A stretch of DNA of 64,000 bases from NCBI GenBank assembly GCA_963920635.1, contig OY987303.1, positions 44,825,223-44,889,222 on the forward strand, in the 5' to 3' direction. The notes beneath the pieces were generated by a model. It ran no database searches. It was given only the letters and a program-made list of their open reading frames with translations, and was not told the DNA's origin. Made by a program: the position numbers and the translations under genes. Below, one piece after another: positions 56,201-64,000 of this stretch (position 1 is its first letter; every line of letters starts with the position of its first letter). The stretch is from Pseudeuparius sepicola. Lineage: Eukaryota > Arthropoda > Insecta > Coleoptera > Anthribidae.

Positions 56201-59200
56201 GCCTATCATATCGACCATCAGCCGGCCCTGAGCGCCTGTGACTCCTAGAAGAATCATGCGACGGTCCGAAGGCTCTGTGATCTTTCTCGGCTTAAAAATA
56301 ATGTAAAAAGCGATGGGAAGTTTGATATCAACATACATTTTTGTCACGCGGTGACGACAATACTCGAGTCGGTTCAAGTGACCTTATCTTCACAGTTATA
56401 GTACACGATTCTGCATGATTGCGTCGGTATTCCAAACTACGCCCTACGTTTACTTTACAAAAATAACAACTCACCGGCGAACCATCAACTTAGTATACCA
56501 AATGGACGGGTATGCGTCCCTCATCACCGTCCTGTACTGTCTATTCAAGTCCTTCGCACTGAGAGAACACCTGCTGTTCCCAACGATTACCCCGTCGGGG
56601 TTGAGCATCGGGACAACTTTGAAGACGAAACGATCCCGGAGTTCTTTAGCTGCACCAGAATCTCCTGTCAGAAAGTCGAGGCAGCCTTTGACCATCCAAG
56701 AGGCTGGGGTCTCCCCTGGGTGTACCCGAGCAGTGATTACCACTGATTTCTTTTTCTAAAAACAATCACGCAAAATTTTAAAGATGTACAAGTAGCGTTA
56801 AGCGTATAAGATAGGGGCGCTTATTAAGGACCACTTAACTTTGGTAGTTCTAAAAAAATATATGTGGTAGGTATAAGCATGTTCTGGTAATTTATTTTTA
56901 ATTATAGCTTCCTTGGGACTGAACTAGTGTCAAAGTTCAACAAAATGTAAAAAAATAATGGAATAATATTACCTTGCCTACAAAGGGCTTTGTGTAGAAC
57001 CAGAGACCCTAATAAGGCCCTATATAGGTAAACGCAAAATAGAGTTTTAACAGAAATTTCGTTATAATGTGTATGTAATGTTAGTAATTTAATTCCACGG
57101 ATATAATTATTGTATGAAGGGTTTTATTGACAAAATAACAAAATAAAACTCACAATGCAACGTAATTGCCATTTTTTAACACTAGAACAAGACATTTTTT
57201 ATTGCTAATAATGCGAGAAAAATTATTATTGTTCTATGAGATTTGCAAGAAGGACATAAGAATATAGGGTCTTGGTCTTCTTTTGTGGGGCTCATGTAAC
57301 ATATCGCAGACACATGGGACATCTAAAAAGGACCTTATTAGGGCCTTCTATTGCCTCGTGTTTTTAGGTTATCTAGCTTGATTTTCAATATAGAATATAA
57401 CATTGGAAAAAAATACTAAATAATGTCCTGTCCTTTACTATGAGATTCAACAGTCTGCAAATCTGTTGTCTCTCTTGGGTACTGAAATGCGTGTTTTATT
57501 TCGTGTGTAGATATCCATAGCCCGATATTTTTTTAATATTAACATTTGTGCACTTTGTGCAAATTTCATTATTTTATTTATTTAATTTTGGGTATGTATA
57601 ACAACCAGGGACCCTTTAAAATAAGGGGACTCAGCATTATACTTTCCAAAGTGAGGCCGTTTCTTTCCCCATTCTAATGGTCTCAGTGGTGCCAACTATG
57701 CCATTTTATTGGAGAATCTAAGAATATAACAGGTACTTTCATTGTTAGTAAAAATTAATAATGGTTTCCATGAATTAGACTTGACAATGTGGTGTCTACA
57801 AACACGGAATATGGCAAATGCCAAATAAATCAAAAATTATTTTATAATTTACATCGATTTCCAGCGAATTTAAGTAGAAATATGGTAAATCAGTGCAGAT
57901 TTTGCAAAAAGCTTAATTATAAGCACCCCCACTTAACTTTCCACAGGTAAGAACCGATGTAGTTCTAGAGTACAGGTTACAACAATTTTCAGTGGCGTGT
58001 TTCTAGTCAGGAAAGTAGGTAAGTTTAATCAGGCCATAAAATAAAGTTTATACTTATTTAAAATTTGTCGCTAATGCACCATGTTACCAGGTTCCTCAAT
58101 CCATTTGTAATATGTATAATTGAACTTTCTTCCCTTGTTGAAATGCATCTACCCAAAGAACTTTCACAGATTTCGGGATGGACTAACAAGATTATGTCTA
58201 ATAGTTCTAATAATGTAATTTCTCGGTGTTCATTAGTCCTTATAATTTTTTTTTTTAATTTTATTTGTCTCCCAAGGGTACCTCACAAACTTAAAATAAA
58301 CTCGTATGATAAAGTCTTTCAAAAACTTTGTAGAATGCTGTAGGTAATAAAGTGAAGACCTGACTGAAGCTACCTGCTTAAGATTTTAAAATTTATGAAA
58401 TACCATACTACACTACTACTTTCAGAGTTAAGTCACCATTGGGACAAAAGAACTTGCTTTCGATTACCTCTGAGTTTCTGCAAATTGGGAAACTCAAAAA
58501 TGATTCGAATGCATATGCTGCTGAGTCCACAAGAAGAAGGTAAATCATTTCTAGAATTAAGAAAATAAATTGAACGACACATTTATAAAAACTACTACTT
58601 TCAGAGTTAAGTCACCATTGGGACAAAAGAACTTGCTTTCGATTACCTCTGAATGCACACCTGAGTCTGAAGCCGACACTGGTGAACCTAGTAGGAAAAG
58701 GTAATTTCATATTTCAGACAATAAATATATCCACATAACCAAATATATGTACAGCGTGTGTCAAGGAAGAATCCCACCCCATTAACTTTTTAATTTTTCA
58801 ACATAGAAAAAAACGTTTCAAATGAAAGTTGTGGGGAATTTTGTGTTTTTGATAGTGTCAACCGTTTTTATACAGGGTGTCTCAAAAAAGTAGGGCAAAC
58901 CAAACTTGTAGTTTTTTATGGAAACTTTATATTTTTGAAATCCATAATTTAAATAATAATAATCATAAGTTCAATCCATTCCATCCCCATTGTTCATAGA
59001 TTTTTTTCTTTTGCCTTTTTGTTGCAGAATAAAAAGATGCACTAAAATGATGGACCTACCTGCAAGACCAAAAAGTTACGAGAAAAAGCACGATTCAAAA
59101 ACAGCGCAGGTGGCGCCCTCTGTGAGATACAGCGAAATTGACACTTTCAGCTTTCAGCTTATTCTCCATATCTCCATCCCCAAAACACAGCAGTTCAGTT

Positions 59201-62163
59201 CAGCAGCTTCATTATTTTGGGAGATGTAGCCATAATTCAATTTCAAAAAAAGACCTTCTCTAAAACAAACAACATTTCTCTAAAGCATGTTGGCCTCAAT
59301 ACATATTTTGGTCCCCCCTATCTTCGGTTTCGGGATTTCCCATTCTCAATGAATCAATTTGTATAATTTGATAAACAGCTGATAACACGCATGTGCGTAA
59401 AGACAGGAAATTAAGTATAGTTTTATAAATAAAAATGTAAAAATTGTATTTATTAGATTAGTCATATAATATGTTCAACCTCAGCTTTATTTATTTGTTC
59501 AATATACATATTTTTTAAATTGAATTTGACTTTTTATACTTTTAGAAGCTCATAATGAAATATTATACATGTATATATCAAATTCAAAATTGTATTAAAC
59601 AGACATCAATTCAATGGGAACTTTTATACGCTATTATTTTTTCCAAACATTCCTTGTTATATAAGAACTATAATAAGGGTAGGTACTTAACTTTCTAAGG
59701 TTTTTAGATCACGTTTATAACTAAATTCATTATTTTATAACGAGACAGCCATAGGTAAATATTCCAAGTCATTTTTATTCTGTAAAATTCGAAAGTTGGA
59801 TGTGAATTATGATTGGAAATATTTTGCCCCCTTTAGAATCTATGGCACTGGCATGTCACATAAAACCTGATGGCAGTTGGACACTGACATATAACCTAGT
59901 ACAAGCCCCCTTGTGGTCTCCTTGGAGTATATAAAAAACAAACTTCCCCTCAAGGCTTCATTCTTCCTATGCGATAGACTGTGACATGCTGGGTCCCCTT
60001 ATTTTAAAGAGTCCCTGATAACAACCTAATTAATAATCAAATTGCATATTTGACGCACAAGATAAACACAAAGAAATTAATTACCTTAATTTTAAACGGT
60101 GGGTATTATTAAAGTTCAACAAGACCACCTTTTGTTAGTAGAATACCCTAAGATTTCATAATTTTGCAAAAAATCGTGGAAAAACATACAAAATAAAATT
60201 GAGGTATTTTAAACTCCTTGACTAGCCCATTTTCAAATACGTTTATAGAGATTCTCTGTCGCAGAACGCCCTGGCAAATTATGGCAGGTTAATATCGGGA
60301 CACCCAGTATAATCGGGAATTTTGAGAACTATATTCGTGTGTCTTTGGGATGCGAAATAAATGATGATTTGTAAGATTTATGTTACATTGAGCATTAAAT
60401 GATATTTGTGACAAGAGTTGTGAAGAATTCATCTAATTCTTTATTATTTTGTGAATAGTGACGATATCTGAGACCTTCCGCCTATGCTGCTATTTTAAAA
60501 TGTATCCGAAGATAAACTATATCGTTACTTATAATATTGTAATTTTCCATGAAACAATATTTTACAACCTTGTTTTGGGCATTTTCGATTCTTTTAATAT
60601 AAACTTGATATGATATCTTGATGTATTTTAACTTAAACTTGACGCAAAATTTAAGTTTTGAAAAACATATACATAATATAGCGAAACCGTTAAATAAATA
60701 GAAATGAAAGGAGGAAAGCCTTAGAATCCATTGAAGAAGTTGTAAAACTTATGAAGCCAGATGATCCAACATGCAATAGGCATCCAAACAAAATTCCAAA
60801 GCCAAACAATACAAAAAGCAATAGCCTTTTTGAAAATATGCAGTGTTAATTAACCATTTAATAAGCTATTAGGGTCTTATCCTTGCATTGTTTTTCAAAT
60901 CAATGTTTACACCAATTAGAATGTGAACCCTCTGGCTTATCTACTTCATTTATTATTTACTTTTTCACAAATGGTTTTCGCAGTCGGGCCATTTATATCC
61001 TGAAGCTGGTTACAAAATGAAAGCCAAAGCGCGGTCTGGAAGCATATTATTATGTAGAGTATGTCCTCGAAGAGCCACTTCTTTATGTTTGACTTTTTGC
61101 AAGCAAAAGTTGTTCTTCATAAAATCTTTTGTTATGAGTTATGACATTATGCTTCCAGTTCTTCCAGAGCAACACACCAACACAGCCAATATGTAATTTG
61201 GAATGTTTGATTTCAGGAAAAAAACGCTATTATTATAAGCAAGTATTTTAATTATTTGTTTATTTAGCTATAGCTTGTTGATATTTTTTTGCCTTTATGC
61301 TTTACAGATAAATACACACTTTTGTCCAACCAGACGAAAATACTGCAATTTGTTGGTCAACCTGACGTTTTGCAAGAGAGCCCCTTCCATTACAAAAATT
61401 GCAAAACAATCATGGACTACTTTATTAGTATTTAATATAATAATTAAAATGCGAAGGTTTCGAAAATCGAAAAATATACAGTGTATAAACTCGCCATTCA
61501 ATTTCTGTATTCATATCCGAAATCGCAATAATTTTATACAATTCTCATATTTACATGTTATATGCAAAATATTAAGCTAAGCTCTAGGGGCAGTGTAATA
61601 AAAAAAATCTAAAAAGAAAATGCGTTTTAAAAAGGATGCAATCATCAAACAAGCGTAGACCGAAAGGTTAACTTCGTCAGTTCTTTCCCTTTCCGGTTAC
61701 AAGAGTCGTCGTATTGAGTGTTGGTGTTGTTTCAAGTAGTCAAGGAAATACTGTCATAACTATATTGTATAGAAATAAACTCCACTTTAAGGCTTGAGTT
61801 AGAGTACAAAAGATTCTTAATATTGTACTAAGTAGATATATTTTTAAATTTAAAACTTCCAGTTCGAATCAAACTACTTATCATATTATTTGAGAACGAG
61901 AACTTACCCTATTATCGCCAGGAAGAAGTGGTGACGTAATGGTAACAAAATATATATTATTTCCAGCTAAACTTTTGCATAGCAATCGCACAGTACTAAA
62001 TGTCGACTTTATTGGATGCGACGATAGTTCCATTAGATAATCTTGAAGATCAGAATAGGAGTAAGGATAGCAATTTGCTAAGTAAATTTCGTCTTCGTCG
62101 TGTGGAAACTCCAAAGTAAATGAAAGCGTGTAGGTCATTTGTTGGTCAGGATCCTCAGGAGAG
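44062..62163 (-). CDS. Cytosolic carboxypeptidase (CCP2/3, AGBL2/3-like), partial, three exons
   Basis: Reading down the minus strand, exons 62163-61908, 56755-56475 and 44221-44062 join in phase and encode about 232 residues. The first holds the CCP N-domain end ([22 protein letters not shown], then LLCKSLAGN). The second has the zinc motif HPGE (His and Glu ligands), then [16 protein letters not shown] and DLNRQY. The third has the third zinc-ligand histidine in CDLHAHSRK and the FPLML element. Family knowledge: these M14 enzymes remove glutamates from tubulin side chains or C-termini, in cytosol and cilia. The N-terminal exons should lie beyond 64 kb. The expected next part (GTGRVVMW and TME with the catalytic glutamate) was not found down to 40.4 kb. 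Introns are 5.2 and 12.3 kb and full of repeats. Confidence 0.9.
44461..45166. mobile_element. Mariner-like element, TACAGTATGTCCACGGATAG ends
   Basis: Inverted ends TACAGTATGTCCACGGATAG and CTATCCGTGGACATACTGTA contain a minus-strand transposase remnant (45105-44780). An additional element end, TACAGGGTGTCCAAAA, at 44598 marks a secondary insertion or rearrangement. Confidence 0.85.
44780..45105 (-). pseudogene. Mariner-like transposase C-terminal remnant
   Basis: The minus strand reads [25 protein letters not shown], a stop, then [20 protein letters not shown], corresponding to the last catalytic block (SPDLxxxDxFLWG) of DUF4817-type mariner-like transposases. The upstream catalytic blocks are absent. 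Confidence 0.75.
45645..45779 (+). pseudogene. Unrecognised coding-like fragment
   Basis: The open frame ends [20 protein letters not shown], then [20 protein letters not shown] and a TGA. The composition is protein-like and GC-richer than its surroundings. The PVRYNTDL word resembles PVRFNTDL in another frame at 55.88 kb. It is probably a mobile-element piece; no family identified. Confidence 0.3.
45840..46240. mobile_element. GC-rich foldback element
   Basis: CCACACGTGATCGC and GAGCGTCGGAGTCGGGTTAT are mirrored at 46170-46220 (ATAACCCGACTCCGACGCTC, then GCGATCACGTGTGG). The centre is purine-rich AAGAAGAAGGGG. No coding content. Confidence 0.7.
46241..47121. other. CCP intron DNA, no gene recognised
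   Basis: The first 200 bp are GC-rich (GCGCTCACGCGTCGGCGCGA) and may belong to the preceding repeat. The rest is AT-rich with a CTGCCTCGAGGTCGAGGCAG palindrome near 46962. Confidence 0.4.
47122..47212 (+). repeat. SINE-like repeat, copy 3
   Basis: CGATTTTCTAGGGGTTTCCG, then ATCCTAGTTCTATC and GGAAACGAAGAC match the copy at 640-893 in order and strand. The ATT-tail end is missing. Confidence 0.5.
47510..47998. mobile_element. MITE with CAGTGACCGGCA ends
   Basis: CAGTGACCGGCAGAAAGTTG at the left is mirrored by CAACTTTTTGCCGGTCACTC plus AGGTCACTG at the right, with TA on each side. An internal ACACAGGGTGGTCGAAAAAA near 47669 is probably an end of a nested foldback element. Confidence 0.75.
48380..49068 (-). 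pseudogene. Mariner-like transposase, catalytic part
   Basis: The minus strand carries [31 protein letters not shown], then [13 protein letters not shown] (first catalytic Asp), [28 protein letters not shown] (second Asp) and [20 protein letters not shown] (third acidic residue). All three catalytic positions survive, but a frameshift after FRMYSVYRR and a stop after RTVQE disable it. The N-terminal part is separated by the 49069-51129 insertion. Confidence 0.85.
49610..50275. mobile_element. Nested foldback element, TACAGTGTGTCCAAATTTGA left end
   Basis: Inverted arms: left includes TACCAAGGGAGAGTATCTCA and CTAGGCCTACTGTGATTTTT with AACTTGTTCAGAATGAAAAA; right has the complements between 50080 and 50265. 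The right terminus is missing; the sequence passes into ATA repeats at 50272. Part of it resembles the 1091-1786 element. Confidence 0.75.
50323..50432. repeat. Palindrome ~110 bp
   Basis: CATTGGTGCAAAGTTATCCT then GACAGGTGCA is perfectly mirrored at 50388-50418, followed by (TA)n (about 50431-50468). Confidence 0.85.
51130..51480 (-). pseudogene. Mariner-like transposase, DUF4817/HTH head
   Basis: The minus strand reads [37 protein letters not shown] (the DUF4817 head), then after a frameshift [20 protein letters not shown] and DISSRTV (helix-turn-helix). The inserted palindrome follows at once; the catalytic part continues at 49068. The HTH block is therefore interrupted near its end. Confidence 0.8.
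51560..51850 (+). repeat. Interspersed repeat shared with 22905-23075
   Basis: The right half (51720-51840) matches the 22.9 kb copy. The left half is GC-richer (CCACGTGGGCGGTCTCTTCT) and has no recognised domain despite overlapping open frames. Confidence 0.5.
51915..52062. repeat. Single arm of the 13.1-kb MITE family
   Basis: GTTATCCCCAGGGACACTCG, then CTTTTCAACCCTCTTCGAGG and TGTCACTATCTGACGGTCTA match the right arm of the element at 13100-13661. The partner arm is absent. Confidence 0.8.
52248..54060. mobile_element. DNA element with CCCAAGCAGC ends and dense short motifs
   Basis: The ends CCCAAGCAGCATTTTTAGTC and AATGCTGCTTGGG are inverted, flanked by AT on both sides. Its interior is packed with GTTACG, AGTAATTAC and ACTTTAA words. 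It shares the terminal sequence and the CAAAATGGGGAACA word with 18794-20751, but the subterminal motif has changed. No transposase seen. Confidence 0.75.
54399..55590. mobile_element. Inverted-repeat element with Penelope insertion
   Basis: GGGAGTCCCAGTTAAGACGT at the left is mirrored by ACGTCTTAACTGGGATTCCC at the right. The Penelope-like fragment (54540-55118) occupies the middle, and remnants of arms (TTTTTCCAAGGAATC) are on both sides. Confidence 0.65.
54797..55087 (-). pseudogene. Penelope-like element 3' coding fragment
   Basis: The open minus-strand frame reads [50 protein letters not shown] and [20 protein letters not shown]. The same blocks occur broken at 12.5-12.8 and 15.3-15.5 kb. 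It corresponds to the end of the polyprotein after the GIY-YIG core; the rest is missing. Confidence 0.75.
55870..56010 (+). repeat. Repeat shared with 62.25-62.6 kb
   Basis: GCTCCTTCCTGGGGTTCTTT at about 55980 recurs in direct order near 62585 and inverted near 62265. The frame here reads [20 protein letters not shown], coding-like but unidentified. Confidence 0.4.
56475..56755 (-). CDS. CCP exon with HPGE zinc motif
   Basis: The acceptor TTGTTTTTAG and the donor GTGAGT are both on the minus strand. The exon begins [20 protein letters not shown] and ends in phase 2 within the second Arg of MVRR. It contains two zinc ligands and the NPDG and DLNRQY substrate-site segments. Confidence 0.92.
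56756..57597. other. CCP intron DNA, no gene recognised
   Basis: AT-rich, with no clear repeat ends or coding frame. Confidence 0.4.
58426..58539 (+). other. Exon-like segment a (tandem duplicate)
   Basis: The acceptor CTACTACTTTCAG precedes it and the donor GTAAAT follows. The open phase reads [20 protein letters not shown], then AAESTRRR. The first 60 or so bases are repeated almost perfectly 179 bp downstream. Length is a multiple of three, so it could be included or skipped without changing frame. Confidence 0.35.
58605..58700 (+). other. Exon-like segment b (tandem duplicate)
   Basis: The same acceptor and opening sequence as segment a ([16 protein letters not shown]) continue into a different end ([16 protein letters not shown]) and the donor GTAATT. 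It has the same phase and a length divisible by three. Both segments lie within the hAT element. Confidence 0.35.
58750..59360. mobile_element. Rearranged MITE related to 41792-42405
   Basis: It shares AAAAAGATGCACTAAAAT, GTGGCGCCCTCTGTGAGATA and TTATTCTCCATATC/CCATCCCC with the 41.8 kb element. It begins with ACAGCGTGTGTCAAGG and contains an internal ACAGGGTGTCTCAAAA. It is nested in the hAT element. Confidence 0.6.
60026..60701. other. CCP intron DNA, no gene recognised
   Basis: AT-rich; a possible element end (GGGACACCCAGTATAATCGG) near 60297-60316. Confidence 0.4.
60702..60849 (+). other. Possible exon or element coding fragment
   Basis: After an acceptor-like AAATAAATAG the frame reads [40 protein letters not shown] and stops at TAA. 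The phase matches exon-like segments a and b. The composition is coding-like, but the acceptor lacks a pyrimidine tract. Confidence 0.25.
60984..61196 (+). other. Possible Cys-rich coding fragment
   Basis: After GGTTTTCGCAG an open frame of 70 codons reads [20 protein letters not shown], then [20 protein letters not shown] and ends with TAA. The C-x2-C-x7-C-x3-C pattern recalls the Cys-rich tail of piggyBac transposases, but typical residues (CF, YH) are missing. Identity is uncertain. Confidence 0.25.
61197..61907. other. CCP intron DNA, no gene recognised
   Basis: AT-rich; the opposing ORFs at 61.28-61.58 kb look non-coding. Confidence 0.4.
61908..62163 (-). CDS. CCP exon with PYSYSDLQ motif
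   Basis: On the minus strand the acceptor GTGTTTAAG precedes 62163 and the donor GTAAGT starts at 61907. The exon ends in phase 0 after LLPGDNR. An inverted-repeat element (62201-63097) ends only about 35 nt upstream of this acceptor. Confidence 0.88.
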
Positions 62164-62200
62164 CTTAAACACACATTCAAATTTAAACGAAAAACTTATA

Positions 62201-63097
62201 GACCGGAAGATAGTGACAGATTTTTGGACGTGATTTTACTCAGTAATATGCTATGAATAAAGAACCCCAAGAAGGAGCAAATTTGGGCTTTACGCTGGAC
62301 CGGTCCAGTCTCTGCATATGGCGGCATGCCGTTTCCGCCTTAGAAAAGTACTTACCGATGGAATGTTATTCCCCAAACATTTTGTTCTGGTAGTCACGGA
62401 ATAGCCGCAGGCTGCACAGCTAACCATAATAGATCTCCAAAAAGTACTTATCGAAGAACTACACAAATATCTAATAGCACAAACCACCGTGACAACTGTC
62501 AAATATAACAATATTTTGTCAAAATTCAGTCTCCATACAGGGCGATTTCCGTCGCACGTATTTTATAATGCCCATAGAGCTTTGGCTCCTTCCTGGGGTT
62601 CTTTATTCATTGGTAATATGCCTTTCAAAGGGCATTATGTTGTGTCTATTCTCACAATAATAAAGTATGAATCGGAGAGTCATTCTGGGTTCATGTACTT
62701 GGAGACGCGCAAACGGTATGCCATCTTTTCTTCAGCAGTTTCATGACAAGAACATACAGACTAATCATTGGCAGCCTGTTCAGAAACATGGACAAATTAA
62801 GTATTAAAATACAAGTTCACGTGACAATAGTAGCCCTTTGGGTCCACGTTAACGGTATGCCTATGGTTTTCCGAGAAATATTTTATTTGAACTTCATTAT
62901 AAAACACATGGCAGCCTGCCTAAAATCATATCAAAACGCATATTTTTCGAATAAATGAAAAGTCACTTTTCCATATGAAGAACCCAGGATGACTCTCTGA
63001 TTAATACCTTATTATTGTGAGAATATACGCAACATAATGCCCTTTGAAAGGCATACTGAGTAAATTGCGTCCAAAAATCTGTCACGATCTCAAGGTC
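62201..63097. mobile_element. Foldback element ending next to a CCP exon
   Basis: GACCGGAAGATAGTGACAGA and TTTTTGGACG at the left are mirrored by CGTCCAAAAATCTGTCACGA and GGTC at the right, with TA flanks. Internal inverted copies include TATGCCTTTCAAAGGGCATT. The terminal word AGATAGTGACAGA is shared with the 13.1-kb MITE. Confidence 0.75.
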
Positions 63098-63130
63098 TAT
63101 TAATGTTTGGTTGAATGTTGGATACTTATA

Positions 63131-63400
63131 CCACAGAGAAGACCAGAATACAGAGAGTTCATCTTGTCAAATATGTCAAATGGAGCCCAACTTTAAACGG
63201 TAATTAATCCATTGTAGTTCACCGTGGATCTTCTTTCTCAGTTTTAAATTAATCTATAATAAATGAAGAACGCAGTCTACTTCATAGTTTATCTGAACGA
63301 TCTTATCCGGTGTGTGAAAAATTACGTAAAAGTTGGGCTCCATTTGACGTATTTGACAAGATGGACTCTCTGTAGTCTAGTCTTCTCTGTGCTTATACGC
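63131..63400. repeat. Palindrome ~270 bp
   Basis: CACAGAGAAGAC and AGAGTTCATCTTGTCAAATA, then TCAAATGGAGCCCAACTTT are mirrored at 63335-63400 (AAAGTTGGGCTCCATTTGAC, then GTCTTCTCTGTG). Non-coding. Confidence 0.8.
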
Positions 63401-64000
63401 AAAATCATATTTCCTAAGAATATGGTATGTAATCTTTTTCTAATTTTGACGATATATTTAAATTAAAGAGAATAACAGTTCTATATAAATACCGATACTG
63501 ACTATAATGGCTAGGCAATATTGAACGATATTGAATTTTTGATATCGAATACCGATATTAAAAATATGTCTACGAATTATTATTTCTATCAATTATTTCT
63601 ATATGCAATAAACAATATTCTAACAATATTGCACAACTTTGATTGAAATTAAATTTACTTGCCTTTTGTCATTTGTCTTTCTATAAGTATATTTTAAATT
63701 TCCCGCATTCTGTCTACCAGTTTCGGCCGTCCTTGAAGCCCTAAATATTATAATCAGTTTCCTATCTACATTTGGTTACAATGGGATTTGAGAACTTGTG
63801 AGAAATATTTTTTGTTAGGTTGACAGCATTGGCTTTGTTCCTTTTGTAAACATCTACTTATTTTGTTTATGAAAATTTTACTTTATCACTGACATTAGAT
63901 ACATATTGTGTCGAGGAATTTAAAATTTGGTAAATGATGAAAGATAGCTATCAGTAAATGATTTCATCAGCTGCAATTGTTATTTTATCAGCATATGAAA
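63401..64000. other. No gene recognised
   Basis: AT-rich DNA with GATATTGAA/CCGATATT words near 63.49-63.56 kb. The missing upstream CCP exons were not found here. Confidence 0.4.

Larger units (their letters stand above)
57606..60017. mobile_element. hAT-type DNA element with 8-bp target duplication
   Basis: The ends CAGGGACCCTTTAAAATAAG and CTTATTTTAAAGAGTCCCTG are inverted. The flanking 8 bp ATAACAAC occur at both 57598-57605 and 60018-60025. The CAG(G)G end and 8-bp duplication define the hAT superfamily. No transposase domain was recognised. The interior carries a duplicated exon-like segment and a foldback MITE. Confidence 0.88.

Noticed and set aside
56192..56377. Minus-strand ORF with [18 protein letters not shown] as the next CCP exon
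   Set aside because: It does not resemble the CCP segment after MVRR, which instead continues in phase at 44221.
58065..58343. 92-codon plus-strand ORF as hAT transposase
   Set aside because: No BED finger, catalytic blocks or dimerisation motif; the sequence is poly-T/AT-rich.
62290..62511. Upstream CCP exon ending at GTAAGT near 62353 (minus strand)
   Set aside because: A good donor is present, but the translated sequence does not match the CCP N-domain and the segment lies within a foldback element.

Overview
This is a eukaryotic, almost certainly insect, window. It is AT-rich, its genes are split by very long introns, and most of the DNA is transposable-element debris. I recognise two host genes. 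They are convergent, and their recognised ends lie about 3.7 kb apart.

Plus strand, 11.36-40.38 kb: a complete four-exon short-chain dehydrogenase/reductase (SDR) of the retinol dehydrogenase type, 331 codons. Splice phases agree at all three introns (9.3, 18.2 and 0.5 kb). NAD(P)-binding and catalytic motifs are present, but the loop after NNAG is about ten residues shorter than I expect for the family. Minus strand, 62.2-44.1 kb: three phase-compatible exons of an M14 metallocarboxypeptidase of the cytosolic carboxypeptidase (CCP/AGBL, CCP2/3-like) group, which trims glutamate from tubulin. All three zinc ligands are present. The N-terminal exons lie outside the window, and I could not find the C-terminal part with the catalytic glutamate. 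Two unrecognised ORFs lie just downstream (43.3-43.8 kb).

The rest is nested repeats. (1) Penelope-like retroelements with reverse transcriptase and GIY-YIG endonuclease remnants occur at 6.8-7.8, 11.9-16.1, 27.7-31.1, 40.9-42.7 and 54.6-55.1 kb. (2) A large group of palindromic (foldback) DNA elements begins and ends in TACAGGG/CCCTGTA or similar and inserts at TA. Several keep different pieces of a mariner-like DUF4817/DDE transposase. (3) Non-LTR retrotransposon fragments lie at 26.4-26.8 and 35.0-35.8 kb, with a gypsy integrase fragment at 13.9-14.2 kb. (4) A hAT-type element at 57.6-60.0 kb has a perfect 8-bp target duplication. (5) SINE-like repeats have ATT tails, one of them resembling 5S rRNA. 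(6) An 11-copy tandem array of a 155-bp unit lies in the SDR intron 2. Both host genes run through this repeat landscape, and at three exons a recognisable element end lies within about 55 nt of the splice acceptor. No prokaryotic operon, CRISPR array, rRNA or intact tRNA was seen. The order within insects cannot be fixed from the sequence alone.
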